Of a stretch of 64,000 nt of DNA, positions 36,956 to 48,631 are shown piece by piece. Both the position numbers and the translations under genes were made by a program. Positions within the stretch are counted from its first letter, which is position 1. The number at the start of each line of letters is the position of its first letter. The notes under the pieces are model-generated. The model worked only from the letters and a program-made list of their open reading frames with translations. It did not search any database and was not told where the DNA came from. Source of the stretch: Hansfordia pulvinata (Eukaryota; Ascomycota; Sordariomycetes; Xylariales); the NCBI GenBank assembly GCA_006538405.1, contig BJKQ01000004.1:3122966-3186965 (forward strand), in the 5' to 3' direction.

Positions 36956-38025
36956 TTCCGTCAACTACTGCGCAGAGTGACAAGTGTCTTCTCCAAACCC
37001 GAAGAACACCCCAGTACGGGCCCCGGGGGACAATATGCTCCCTGCGAGGACGGTCACTTCTCAGCAGCGGAAGCTGGGAGGCGGCCTTGTGCCGGCGTGG
37101 CGCCGGCGTTGCGATGCGCGGCTTCGGCATGCATTGCTCAACTCGCAACTGGCGTTTGTTTGATTTTTTACTTGTAGAAGTTGGAGGACCCCTTGCAAAA
37201 AGTACACGCATTGCATGGAGTTGGGGCGGGCGTTTTGGGTAGGTGCTGAGTCTTCGGGAGGTCAGCAACAGCCCTGCATTATTCCATTGCATTGTTTTAG
37301 CCGGTAAAATTATGAAGCAACGGTAGGACGGTTCACGAACATTAAATGAAGCACATGCCTCGCTCAAGGGTAGCGGGACCTGTCACTTGTCTGCCGGTGA
37401 TTGTGTGGATTCTGTGATCTTTTGATGTCGTCTTGGCTCAAGCTACGAGTGTTGAACCAGAGGCGGCAGAGCTACCTTCAAGTCGTCCACTGCTCGCAAA
37501 CTATGCCTGACCAATCAATACAACAGCAAACCTCCAAACCTCCAGGGCGCGAAGCATAGGCGAATGAGGAACGAGCTTGTTGCTATTTGCATAGGCATGG
37601 CCAGGCGCGGGGTCAGGAAAGACAGATGAAGGAAGCGATTGCAAGTTTTGTCATTCGCGCTTGTCTATCTAAATACATGGCTCATTCGTGCGTAAACAAC
37701 ATGATATGAAAATCGTGCGCCCTCCGGACGTGTACCATATCCCATGGTCGGAATCATTATAAAGTTAAATCGACATCCCTCCATCCGCGCAGACCATGCT
37801 GCTACGGCCATGCCCGGTGATGACGCATTCCAATGCCTCCAGTGCGGCAGCTGACGGCTGCCAATGTCGCGGAACACCCCCAAAAAACATGCTGCCCTGT
37901 AAAACTCCGATGCCGCCAAACCCAGTATGCGCCCACAATATGCGAGAAACCCAAATAAATTTTCCATGAAGAAGGGGTGATAGGGCGTTGCTCACGAGCG
38001 TGAGCAAGCCATTTCAAACCGCCCC
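36956..38025. other. intergenic region
   Basis: About 1.1 kb between the 3' ends of the phytochrome gene and the small membrane-protein gene. I see nothing beyond probable 3' untranslated regions. Confidence 0.4.
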
Positions 38026-38184
38026 TTATTCTTCCATCTCTTCACTGGATCCTGAGCTGCTACCGCTAGTAACAGAGCCACGATTGCGCACCATTTGCAC
38101 AACCTTGTAGATACCAAAGGCTATCGCAGCAAGCACGACGAAGAGGATGATGATGATGACGGCGATGACGTCGTTTTGCTGCAT
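38026..38184 (-). CDS. small single-pass membrane protein, 52 aa
   Basis: Unrecognised 52-residue protein. Residues 1-5 are polar, 6-26 form one strongly hydrophobic helix (VIAVIIIILFVVLAAIAFGI), then come basic residues (YKVVQMVRNR) and a Ser/Gly/Glu-rich tail ending EEMEE. The charge pattern suggests the tail is cytoplasmic. The start at 38184 is preferred over upstream in-frame ATGs because the hydrophobic helix then begins near the N-terminus. Upstream on the minus strand (38185 to about 38750) is pyrimidine-rich, like the leaders of known genes here. The short length makes this only a fair call. Confidence 0.5.
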   Translation of the reverse strand: MQQNDVIAVIIIILFVVLAAIAFGIYKVVQMVRNRGSVTSGSSSGSSEEMEE

Positions 38185-39754
38185 GGTGTCGGCTGAGTTG
38201 ATGGATGGTGGAAATGCAGGTGGCCGACTGTGCACGCAGGGCTTCGTGGAAGAATGTCGAAAGAAGCGAGACGTCTGTAACTGCAGTGGAGGAGGGCCCC
38301 GCGGCTCTTGTATGGCAGCAAACTATCGAAGTGCCCTGGCTACTGTGTGTGCGGATAGTTGCGCAGTGGGTCCGGGTGGACTGGCGTGGTGTGCGGGTGA
38401 GGATGGGATCCGGTGGGGTTGACCTGGACGTGGCGGGTTCACCAGTACAACAGGTAGATGGCAGCGGGACAGTGGTCGTTGTGGGCGGCTGGTGGTTCGT
38501 TCTGGTCTGATGGGTTTTTCGAAGTCGAAGCAAGAGCAAGAGTGTCTGACTGAATGCCTGTCTGGAATGCAAATAGCGAGTTTGGGAGAAAGATGGTCAG
38601 ACAGGTGATGAAGTGGCAGCGCGCGGCCGGGAGGGCAGTAGAAATAGCTGTGGTTGCCCCGCCACTGACGAGGGGAGTAAATAGCGAGGCTGGTCGCTAG
38701 CGGCTCGTAAAGCGCAAGGCTGGATGGATTGGACGGTGGCGGATGCGACACGACCCTGACGCGCCAACCTTAATTGCGTGGGACGGGGCTTCCCGACCTG
38801 CGGTGCGGCCTGGAAGCAGGCGGGCTGGTGGGGGCTCTGTGTTCCAGCACAGCTGTCATTGGCCTGGAGAGGGAGCCCTTGAGCGGTGCCGTTGTACTTG
38901 CAGGGTTCTCGAAACAGAAAAGATGGCTGGGAGAGTGCCCCCAGGTACTTGCACTCGAGCTCTGTTAGCGCTCAGGCCCACATCTGTACGCCAACCACCC
39001 CAGGATCCGTCCTGGTCCATGCAATTTGGGAACAGGGAACCGTGTGCGTGCAACATACTCGTACGACAACCGGGCTGTTTGCAACCCCTCGGCGAAATGA
39101 ACAACTTCCACACCCCACCAGGCACGATTGCCCTTGGATCGCCACAGCTTCTTTCGAGCTCTCAGGGGAGGGGGGGTTCACATTTGCGAAACTCGAGAAC
39201 TACGCCAAGCGATTGATATCTCACTCCGTGCACCTCATTTAGCCATCTTTACCAGCTCTCCTCTATTCTCGTACAGGCCCAGACTCTGGGGCGACTCAGG
39301 CAGACATATCGATCAACAGACCAAGGTCGGGCGCGATTGAAGAAGAGACACCTCGAGGCCGGAAAGATGACGAAAATTCGTGCACATGAGATAATATAAT
39401 AGATCAGATTTGAATAGCTCTGCCGGTCTCCGTCAACTGGGGCCATTTGTCAGGGCCCCGTGGCAGTTTGAGCTGGGTTCCATAGGTGCCCTGGTACTAG
39501 TCACACATTCCTGTCCAGTCTCCCATGACATGCTAGAGTGCCATTGAACTGTAGAAAACCCCGAATAAAGTACAACATGGCGGCCACGGCACGCATCCAG
39601 CCAACTAGCGCTCGCGTGCGCGAATACCCCGGGCGTGTTCCTGTCTGCTCATGCGAATGGCCCGGTTGAAGGCGAGGCCAAAGCGCGCGAAGCCGCATCC
39701 GCGTCACTGGGCTGCGCCATTCGCCGATGCGGTTGCGGGGCGTCCAATCTGATC
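38185..39754. other. intergenic region, leader of the small gene and HP1 3' flank
   Basis: Its first 560 bases are C/T-rich on the minus strand and may be the leader of the small membrane-protein gene. One TACTCGTA lies at 39056. No further gene is seen. Confidence 0.4.
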
Positions 39755-41108
39755 CTACTTGTCAGCCTGGCTCATCTCCGAGGATGAGACTATCTTAACA
39801 TTGCGCTCGTAGAATCGTAGCATCTGGTAGTTCGACACCTGTCAGCAAACGCACAAATGACATTAAATCGGAGATAATGGCGGGCAGAACAACGAGATCC
39901 AGTCATGCTGTCGTCTGATCATGTCGCTAAATGGGGTCCCTTCTTAGACTTACTTGTTGCGGGCATCGTTGGTAAATGACCTTGGTCTCGTGCTGTGTCT
40001 TTTTGCCGTTCTTCCACGTCAGGTAAACCATGAGCTTGCCCGTGGTCTCATCGTGGCAGGCGTCGATGGATTGAACGTCCTCCTCCCATGAACCTACAGG
40101 CGGCTTCCACTCCTTTTCCTTCTTGCTTGCAGGGGGAGTGGCCGAAGCTGGGTGTGAGTCGGCACGCTTGCGCTTGGCGCCATTGGCGGCCCCGGGATTC
40201 GCCGAGGGCCTTCCACGTTTCTTGGTCTTCGTGGCGGTTTTGGCATCTTCGAGGATCTTGTCTTCGCCGCCCACAGATGCGAGGTACTCATTGAGAATGT
40301 CAGAGGCGTTTTCCCTGATGAGTGTAAGTCTGTTAGTAGAGGCGCAGCGATTCTTGCAGACAGGACAGAACTGCTAGCGCTCGAGGTGACTGGCGACAGC
40401 GCCAGTGTTGAAGATACTGCAGCGATAGCAATCACGGTCGCGCTAAGTTGAAAGGCGACAAGGAAAGCTTGGCAAGGCCAAGCCCAACTCAGGGGATGGC
40501 GGCATACCTCAGGTTATCCGTGGACTCCCACGTACGGTCCGACTTTTTCTCATACCCCTCCCACTTCACCTCGTATCTGATATTTTGCTGAAGGCGCAGC
40601 AGTCAGCAGCGGTGGGGGATGGCGTGCCGTGAATACACAAAACATCACCTACATCGGCCTCGACCCTGTGCGATAGAATCTTCTCAACAATGTAGCTGTT
40701 TATCACTAGTTAGAAAAGCCTCAGATCCGATAGAGGGCAGTATTTCGGATATTGGAGAGGCAGGTGGCCTGGGGATGGTAGACGCACACATCGTCGTCCT
40801 CGTCTTCGTCCTTGTCGTCTTCATCGTCGTCCTCGTCGTCCTCGTCGCCATTCAGGCCGTTCTGGGCAGCCTTGGGCTCGAGCTTCGTGATATCCGTCAC
40901 GTCATCATCTTCGTCGTCGCCCTTCAAGGCAACAGAGGCGGAAGTCGATTTGGAGCGCTTGACGCGTGGCGGCGGTGATTCGAAGTCGCCCACATCGGAT
41001 TGCTCGTCATCGCTGATTGCTACATCGAAAGCGGACAGTGAGCGACTTGAGAATCAGAGATACAGTCTCGAGGGGCAAAGACGCAGGAGCAGGCTTACCT
41101 GGCGGCAT
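39755..41108 (-). CDS. HP1-family heterochromatin protein (chromodomain plus chromoshadow domain)
   Basis: Reader of histone H3 lysine-9 methylation that organises heterochromatin; orthologues are HPO of Neurospora, HepA of Aspergillus and Swi6 of fission yeast. Six exons: 41108-41099, 41019-40788, 40695-40653, 40587-40508, 40314-39954, 39838-39755; joined length 810 nt, 269 residues, frame unbroken. The start MPPAISDDEQSD is family-typical and is only seen after splicing a 10-nt first exon. A long Asp/Glu run precedes the chromodomain VYIVEKILSHRVEADQ / IRYEVKWEGYEKKSDRTWES, with the aromatic cage Tyr and Trp in place. A basic KKRGRP hinge follows, then the chromoshadow domain from VGSWEEDVQSID to RFYERNVKI. 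In RIP-capable fungi this protein acts with H3K9 methylation on AT-rich repeats such as the block at the end of this window. Confidence 0.95.
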
Positions 41109-41345
41109 ATTGGCGATGATGGTTGTGGCAAATAGATGGTGGCCGCTTGGTTGAGGGAAAGATTGGTGACAGGCCCGTGTTGTAGATGTGAAGAGCAGCG
41201 TTGGGGGAACAAGACGATTCAGTTGGGCAATGGCCGCAATTGCATGTCCGAATGACAGATGGGCGAAGCGCGAGGCTTGAGCGGAGGCGCAATCTGGAGG
41301 CGTGACCTCGCGGAAGGGTGAGTGTGATGCGATGGCGGGTGACGC

Positions 41346-41370
41346 GATGCGATGCGATGCGATGCGATGC
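41346..41370. repeat. (GATGC)5 pentanucleotide repeat
   Basis: Five perfect GATGC units, about 240 bases upstream of the HP1 start codon. Confidence 0.9.
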
Positions 41371-42748
41371 GAAGTGCCTCCACAATCCACAACGAGCACC
41401 TTCGGCATTAGGTAAGCTGCGAAGGCATTGTACTGGTACGAGGGAACCACAGTTCAGTCGCCCAAAGAAACGCGCCAGGTAGGTATTGATCGCCCAGCAC
41501 GAAAGCACTAACCAAGAGTGGCGCGGATACGAGTACAGAGTACCTACCTGGCGTGGAAGGACTTTTACGTAAGGCGCTACACCACATCTGGTAATCACCT
41601 CCCCTACGAGGGGAAAGTACCTAACGCTGAATTCGAATCGCAGTCTCCGCCGTGCCGCCTACGATACTTGTCAAGGCATTGCGGGCACGGAAACAAGATC
41701 GAGTGTCTCCCTGTGCCCAGCTTGCAGTGCACAGACGCCGCCAGATCCATACGAGATGACGGCCACGTACATGATGCTGCCCGGAGGTAAAGTGCAGGAT
41801 TACTTATCTGCAACCCTAGTCGCCGCCACTTTATTCGTTGACCTCACACGACTCTGCGTTCACGCGACATTAGCGGAGTATAAGTAGTGAGGAACTTGGT
41901 GTACTCGTAGCCACCGGGAAGCCAAAAGCGTCTTCATGGAGAGCCCTGGAGCGTTGGGATCATGGGTGTCACTGCTGGTAGGTGCCATTGGACGGGTTGC
42001 ATTCAGCCCGTACTCATAGGTGGGCGGATTGGTCAGGGTTGAGGGGATGTTGGCAGTTTCCGGCGCGATAAGTACTCGTATTTACATCCCTACTTCACCT
42101 GTATTCCAGGTTCTGCCCAAAGTGAGAATGGTAGAGCTTTTAAAAAATTGGCGCAGCGGTTCAGAAAAGGGGAAGTCCAACGTCTGGCGGCAACCCCTTT
42201 TCAAGACTTCATCCACCGACAGACAAACTGCGCCCCACTCTGACCTACCAATCTAACCGTGCACGCCGTCTGGTGGCTCGTAGGTACGAGTACGGAGCAT
42301 GCTTGCACAAACCGTATGCCGCGGGAGAGCACTAACTTAGAGAAAACCGTATTGCATGCCCTGGAGATGTCCATTCCCACAGCGCCGGCCAGGGGACTCG
42401 GGACCTGCAGAGCTCGATTGGGGACGTTGAGGGTACCGTCTCTCCATTACTGACTCCAGACTGCGCTGTCATGCACGATCCCGTGCATCTACAATGGATG
42501 CGAGGCGCGCGTCGTGGTGGGTGGCGTGCATTATTATCTTATCCCAGCTGAACCCCCCTTTTTTTCCTCAACCTCGTCTCCCTCCCTCACGATCATCGCC
42601 ATCGCGGCTTCGCGTCACCCGTTTTCTTTTCCGCTTCTTCGTCCGTTCCCTCCGATTGCTTCCTCTGCTTCTTCTGCTGTTGCACCCCCGCGTCGCTCTC
42701 ACTCAGCACGCGAGATAGCTGCGCAGCTTCTAATGCTGTTCAATCCAA

Positions 42749-42825
42749 GTAAGTACTAAGGTAGCTCAGTCCTCCGCCGCCACGGCTGCAACCGGTCCAA
42801 CCTGGTCTGCGTCCTGCTTTTCTAG
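42749..42825 (+). other. possible 5' leader intron of the 43445 gene
   Basis: A strong donor GTAAGT at 42749 and a pyrimidine-rich acceptor ending TTTTCTAG at 42825 frame a 77-nt candidate intron in the leader. No coding frame supports or contradicts it. Confidence 0.3.
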
Positions 42826-43444
42826 CCAGCTTTTGTTTGCTCTCTCCTTGGCCTTTGTATGCCCCATGCTGCTGGCTGTTCTCGTGCTCACCTTACTCGC
42901 CTCCAGGTTTTTGGTGATTGGCGATTCGGCCGCCCGCTCCTACTTCACCTTCATCTACTCTACCGCTATTGCTCCTTGCGCACAGCACGACGCCCCCAAG
43001 ATCCGCGGAACGACTTTCTGGCCGACAAACTTCCACCATTCATTGATCCACGGCTTCCGCTGTCTCTCCTGCCTGCTCACTGTCGGCGCCCTCCCTCCGT
43101 CCTTCACTTCTAAGTCTCGACACTCGCTTCCGAACCCACTCGCCGCATCTCCAGGCGCCCTTACTCCCTCTTCGCTGTATATACTCGACTGAAGCTGGGC
43201 GCGCGCGCGGACACCTGCAACTACTTGCCCCCCAAGCCACCCCCATTTCTGCCCCCAGTCATGCTCGGCCAGTCCTCGCCCTGACGGACTCGGTCTCCTA
43301 TCACGATTTGCTTCCCATTCGATCCGCCTGCAACTAAGCCAGCCACCAACACCGAACTGGCCGAGTCTCTCGTTTCAACCTTCCGGTCACTATCGCCTAA
43401 TCTTCCCCCTCACCCGGAAGCGCTCTACTCTTTTCTGTCTAATC

Positions 43445-45595
43445 ATGTCAGAAGCCGCGACCCAGCCGGCCTCAGGGCCCGTCCCAGGGTCTGGCCCCGG
43501 TGGCACTCATGGCGGCCGCTCGGGTCCCGTTGCAGCAGATTCGCCCACAACGAAGCCCAGCGCCTCCAAAGACCGAAATTGCCCTTATTGCAACCAGGCC
43601 TTTACTTCATCTTCACTGGGTCGACATCTCGATCTTTACATCAAGGAGAAAAACCCCAAGCCCCGGACGGACTGCACGATGTCAGCGCCATTCGCAAGAT
43701 GCGTGGCACCATTACCCGTCGACAACCCCGCGGCTCGCTTGCCTCTCGACGTGATTCTTCCAACCCAGCCACTCCGACCGCAGTCTCGAGAAGGTCCCCC
43801 GCTTCCGACGCCTCCTCGGCCAATACATCTGCCCATCTTGCCATGGGCGCTCATAATACCCTCCCGGGATCCTCCAAATCTAGCACAACAGGCTCTGCTA
43901 ATCCCAGAGATGGCCAGTACGCCGTTGACCAGTCAGGCACCAATCCCAGCGCAGTGGTTCCGGGCCCAGGGCAGAGATATCCTTTTCAGCCCACTTGGGA
44001 GGCCACGGGTGTCATTAACGACATCCCTCCAAACGACAGTGCCGAAGGCCTAGGTCCCGGAAAGTTAGAACGGTCAGATTCCCAGCCTGCCGCAGCCTCA
44101 CGCGACAACTCTTGCAAGCAGGTCTCTCAGCGCGCACCCAGCAGGATGACCCAAAAGGCACAACTTGACTCCCGTCAGAAGCTAGCAGACGCCGTGGACA
44201 CAGCTAGGGCGGCCGAGCTGGCCTTGAGGGAGATCTTGAGCTCCCTCCGAGCCGCCAAGTGCGTCACCCCCTTTGTCATGACGGCCCAGTCACCGGTGGG
44301 ATTCTCGGCTAACCCTGCTGTACAGACAACACATTGGCACGGATTCGACGCCGTTTGATTTCGAACCGCTCTCTCTTGATTTCCCTGCTCTGACTCTCCA
44401 ATGTCTACAGGCTCCGCCCACCTTGTTCTCTTCGACTCCACACCCGACTTCAACTTCCTGGTCCTTGCAGCCCCCGGGCCAGAAGCAGTATGAGGCCCTC
44501 CAGACCTACTTTCGGGGGGAATTTAAGAAGTGGCGGACCACGTGCACAACAGCCACCACGGCCGCTGCGGAGGAGCTGACCTACCCGCCATCGAACACGT
44601 ACTCCCCGCAGGATATTCATGAGAACATCCGAAAGGCCGAGGAGTCTGCCGCTCAGCTGGAGCACCAAGTCGATGAACATCTGCAGTCTACTTTCAGCGT
44701 CTGGGAGCAGCTTGATCCGCAGAGGAAGACTGAGTTGTGGGGTCTTGAGCTGGCTCGCGGCGTGGGTAGGCGGCAGAAGGACGTAGACAAGTTGAAGGGC
44801 ACGCAGCACGCGCTCAAGCAGGAAAATGCCAACCTCAAAAGCCAGATCGAGCAGCTCAATCGTCTACAGCAGCCACGCGAGTTTCGTATCAGCCCACCTG
44901 CCACCCTCCCCATCGATAGTCCCCTGATGAGCTACATGCTGGATCTGGGGGCCCAGGGTCATCGGGGCGTTGGTCTGCACTTGGAGGACCGGCATGTTGA
45001 CATGAACTCACTTGTTTCCCGGGCTATCGACCGCTGGAAGGCTGTGGTAGTCTCATCCAAGGGGTCCGGCATGACTGCCCAAAAGCCGCTTGACCAGCCA
45101 ACGCCCATGCCCACCCCAACCAGCGCCACTTCAGCCCCCAACTCGGTCACACCTCAGCCTGGTGCCCAGCATTATCCGCAATCAGGAGACACCTCCCAAT
45201 CTACCGACACAGCCCCTGGCTCGGGCACTGCGCCATCCAGTGTGCCAGGGGACGAAAACAGTGACCAGGATGCCGATGCTGAGATGGATGAAGATGTAGA
45301 TTTCACATCGCATCCGATCACCCCTGTTATTGCCAGGCAGCCGCAGCTTCAGCAGCAGCAGCAGCAACTTGATGTGCCTCGGACGCGCGCCACGAACTCT
45401 CGCTTGGCTTCCAACCCCGCTTCTAGATTTGCTGTGAATGGAGCAGTAGGGTCGCGTGGCCTCAATATCCGGCAGTCGATGCCCGATATGCACGCGGTGT
45501 CTGGGGCTCAACAGCACGCTCCCCCGGTGTTGACCAACGGTGACTATAACGGAGCTGCCCAAGGCGTAGGTGGTGATCCTATGTATATGGACTGA
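43445..45595 (+). CDS. unrecognised fungal protein with N-terminal zinc-finger-like motif, coiled coil and polyQ; one apparent -1 frameshift
   Basis: Function not recognised. About 694 residues from exons 43445-44258 and 44326-45595 (67-nt intron with a CTAAC branch site). The N-terminus holds CPYCNQAFTSSSLGRHLDLY, a C-x2-C...H pattern like a UBZ or C2H2 finger lacking its fourth ligand, followed by YIKEKNPK. There the frame shifts in the C4 run at 43661-43664; in the next frame PDGLHDVSAIRKMRGTITRR continues at once, so one C seems missing. After the intron come TPFDFEPLSLDFPAL and a Gln/Lys/Glu-rich segment with a coiled coil (LKGTQHALKQENANLKSQIE). The C-terminal third is low-complexity Pro/Ser/Thr with a short polyQ (45349-45368) and an acidic patch. 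Nuclear location is plausible but not shown. Confidence 0.8.
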
Positions 45596-46170
45596 TGAGC
45601 ATGCCCGGCATGCACGAATCTGTTGACTGATTCCGGGAGTGCCAAGGTGCCAGGACCTCGGTGGCCCGCAAAGTGTGATGTCGGCTCTCGATGCTCAGGT
45701 TGGTGAGGGCTCGTGGGCCCTGGTTTCGACGATGCACTTCGTTGTCAATAATTTGTAAATAATGGATAATAAACCAGCCCAAAGTTGCCACGCCCATGCA
45801 AATGTGCCTTGCGCCAACCCTATAGAGGGGATAAGATCGACATATTCTAAATTCGGTCTAATTGGCGACCTCGCCGAGAAGGCCCTGGACGAACGCGTGA
45901 ATGTCCACGGCGGTTGCATCTCTGTGTGATCGGTTGACTTTCCGCATTTCCCTGGGTCAGCATGGTGATGGACTTGGATCACCAACCCCCCTAGCAGCTC
46001 GTTCAGGTCGTCCGTTTTGCCATTTTCGATACGACACTGCTAACGCTTTATCGTAACTCGTGGAAGCGACGAGCGCTTGACATATACCGTTGCTCTATGG
46101 AGTTCATTCTGTCTGCCTTGGTCGGGGTCATTGACCTGAATTTCATATCTTCAAGCGATTCGTCATGTGA
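45596..46170. other. short intergenic region between convergent genes
   Basis: 3' untranslated regions of the 43445 gene and of the subtilisin meet here. Nothing else is visible. Confidence 0.4.
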
Positions 46171-47601
46171 TCAACACGAGCTGACAGCGCGATGTGGGTA
46201 GCCACTGGATATCAAGAGCCCCAGCGAGTCCAAGGGTAATCCACGTACAGCGCCGTGCCTGGCCAGCTCTCGAATACGTTGGCAGAGGACGTTGGGTTTC
46301 AAAGGCCCCTCGAGGGAATTCAGATACGCGGCTAGGCCAGCGACGTGGGCGCTGGCCATGGATGTGCCCGAAGCTACGCTCTGCATCGAGCACTCAAGCG
46401 GTCAGCACAGTGAGTGAGCGACTGGCATCATTTCTGAACACCGACTCACAGTTGCGTTGGGATGATCGGTCCAGGCTGATTCAATACCCGAAGCTGGCGC
46501 ATAGATGTCGACAGTCGGCCCCCAGTTGGAATACGACGCCACAGACCCAGAATACTCGACACCGCCGGCTGTGCAGGCACTGGGCTCCGAGGCAGGCGAC
46601 GTCTGGGCAGCGTCGATGCCCTGGTTCCCTGCCGCCGCCACCACGAACACACCTTGGCGAACCAGGGCGGCAGTCGCGGTGTTCAATGCCACCGAGAGTG
46701 GACCGCTGAAGGCCATAACCGCGGTGGCCTGGCATGCTTCGTCAGTCGGTCGTCGAGCGGCATGTCCGTCCTCCTTCCTCCCTCGGAAGAAGGGAACAGC
46801 GTGGAAGATGATGGCTGGACTCACCCCTTTCAAGCAGGCCCTGGAGCGGACGTCTGCCTTGACGAAATCGATGCCCTTTAGCACACTCGATATGGACCCA
46901 CTGCCTCGCTCGTCGAGCACCTGGATACCGAAAAGTTGCGTCCTTTTCGCAAGCCCGTGTATCGCCCCCCCGATCGTACCAGCTACGTGGGTGCCGTGGC
47001 CGTTGGGGTCGAGGACAGAAGGATCACCTAGGAATCCGACAAGCTGGGAGGCGCGCCCACCAAAGTCCTGGCATATGAAGTTAGCCAGCCAGGCCCGCCA
47101 TGTAGTCGGTGAGACAGAGCACCGAGATCTTACCAGGTTATTTTCGTATATGCCCGTGTCAAGGACGTATGAGCATGTATCGGCTCCGGCACTGCTGTGA
47201 TATGTATAGGCGTGGTCGTCTCCTGAGTGATGAGACACGACACGCAGACCCCACGGAGCTCCAACTTGTTGATCATACGCGGCAGCGGTGACGCGTGCAT
47301 CCTGCTCGACAAACTCGACATCGGGGTAGCTCTGCACAGAGGCTAGACCAGTGGCATTCAAGCGAACAAGAAGGCCGGGGAATCCAGAGTTGGCGTAAAT
47401 GTGATCTGGTTCGAGGCGGAGGGACTCGACGATGCCTCCGGGCTGCGTGGGAGAGCAGTGGTCATACAGCTTGACGATGTACAGGTCGGGGACCAGGACA
47501 GAAGGGCCCCGGGGTTGGATAAGCAAGGCAGGAGACAAGCGGGTGGCCGGGGCAGCCAGTACGCAAGCCACGAGAGCAGCCGACTGTAAAGCAAGAAGCA
47601 T
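46171..47601 (-). CDS. secreted subtilisin-like serine protease (S8A, proteinase K type)
   Basis: Extracellular endopeptidase precursor of 399 residues. Exons 47601-47134, 47067-46825, 46728-46450 and 46380-46171 are all phase 0 and join without a frame break. MLLALQSAALVACVLAAPA is a signal peptide with an Ala-x-Ala-type cut site. Next is an inhibitor_I9 propeptide (YIVKLYDHCSP...VEFVEQD). The catalytic triad is visible: Asp in YVLDTGIYENN, His in DPNGHGTHVAGT, Ser in SVASGTSMASAHVAGL. The oxyanion Asn is in VAAAGNQG. Length and motif order fit the proteinase K group, common in insect-, nematode- and plant-associated fungi as nutrient-acquiring or cuticle-degrading enzymes; which role applies here cannot be read. 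Confidence 0.93.
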
Positions 47602-48631
47602 GTTGCTACCACTGGACGGGGCGTCGCTCGCCTCACGAAGCCCTGGACAACGACAATGGAAGCTCGAGCGTTGCCGAGGATGTGCGCAGGGTCGTGGGTG
47701 GAAAGGAGCACAGGCTACTCAGTTCAATCAAAGAGGACCTCACCGATAATTGAGACAGGACTGGGTATTCCCGCTTCGATATTTGGCAGGCTTCATTCGT
47801 GGGTTTGTTTCCATCCGAGCGAGCATTCGGCTTATGTGCAGCGAGCCAGCCAGCAAAAGGCGGCATCCCGCATTCCTGCGGAGCAGACGGACTCGGACGG
47901 AAGACATCGTCCAGGCGGAGCGCGCTTGGACAAATACACACGCGGATGACGAGGGCGAACCATTGAATGTATTCTATATCTTCCTGATACGATACGCACC
48001 TGCCGCGGGTCTGCTTGTGCGGATCTGCGAATACGTCGCATTGTGAGAGCGCGAGAGCTGGGCGACCAACCGGTGGAAGCCAGCAGCAAATCTGACGATG
48101 GCCGGGGCCCTGCAGCTGGAATCCATTGCCCACTCACCAGAGCGATCGGTCTCACTTTACCAGGGTCGAGTCGTCGCAGCAGTGAACGCCAACGTTGATT
48201 GCCGAATTACTGCCCTGTCATCCACCTGAAAGACATATATCTAATAGCATGACATATCGCGTATTGGCAGGGCATTAACACCAATGAATGAACCCTATCC
48301 CGGGTGCACAGAGGTAGCTTAGACTACACTTGAGGTTCATCAAATTCCAAGCAAGACAGCCGCACCGGCAGATCGCTATACGGTGACTCCCGTACAGCTC
48401 CGTCATGGTCACCAACCACGGACCTCACCGCGAGACCATCGCGGGTGGTTTCTTTCCGTCATTGTACATTCTTCTTGCTTCCCCCCTGTACATAACCAGT
48501 AGCTTAGCCGTTTCATTTTAAAGAGCCGAAGTCCGTTGGCGTGCGCTTTCAGGTTCGAACATCGTTTTCTTCCAGGGTTAAACTTTGGAATAGTGTAGGA
48601 TATAGGATAAAATAAAATAACAGACTCTCAC
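47602..48631. other. intergenic region at the edge of the AT-rich block
   Basis: About 1 kb upstream of the subtilisin and downstream of a gene remnant. No gene or clear repeat is visible; base composition is still mixed. Confidence 0.4.

Larger units (their letters stand above)
41109..43444. promoter_or_regulatory. divergent promoter region, HP1 and the 43445 gene
   Basis: 2.3 kb between two divergent genes. Four TACTCGTA/TACGAGTA octamers cluster at 41528, 41902, 42073 and 42285. The 42540-43440 part is C/T-rich on the plus strand, as expected for the leader of the rightward gene. Confidence 0.5.
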
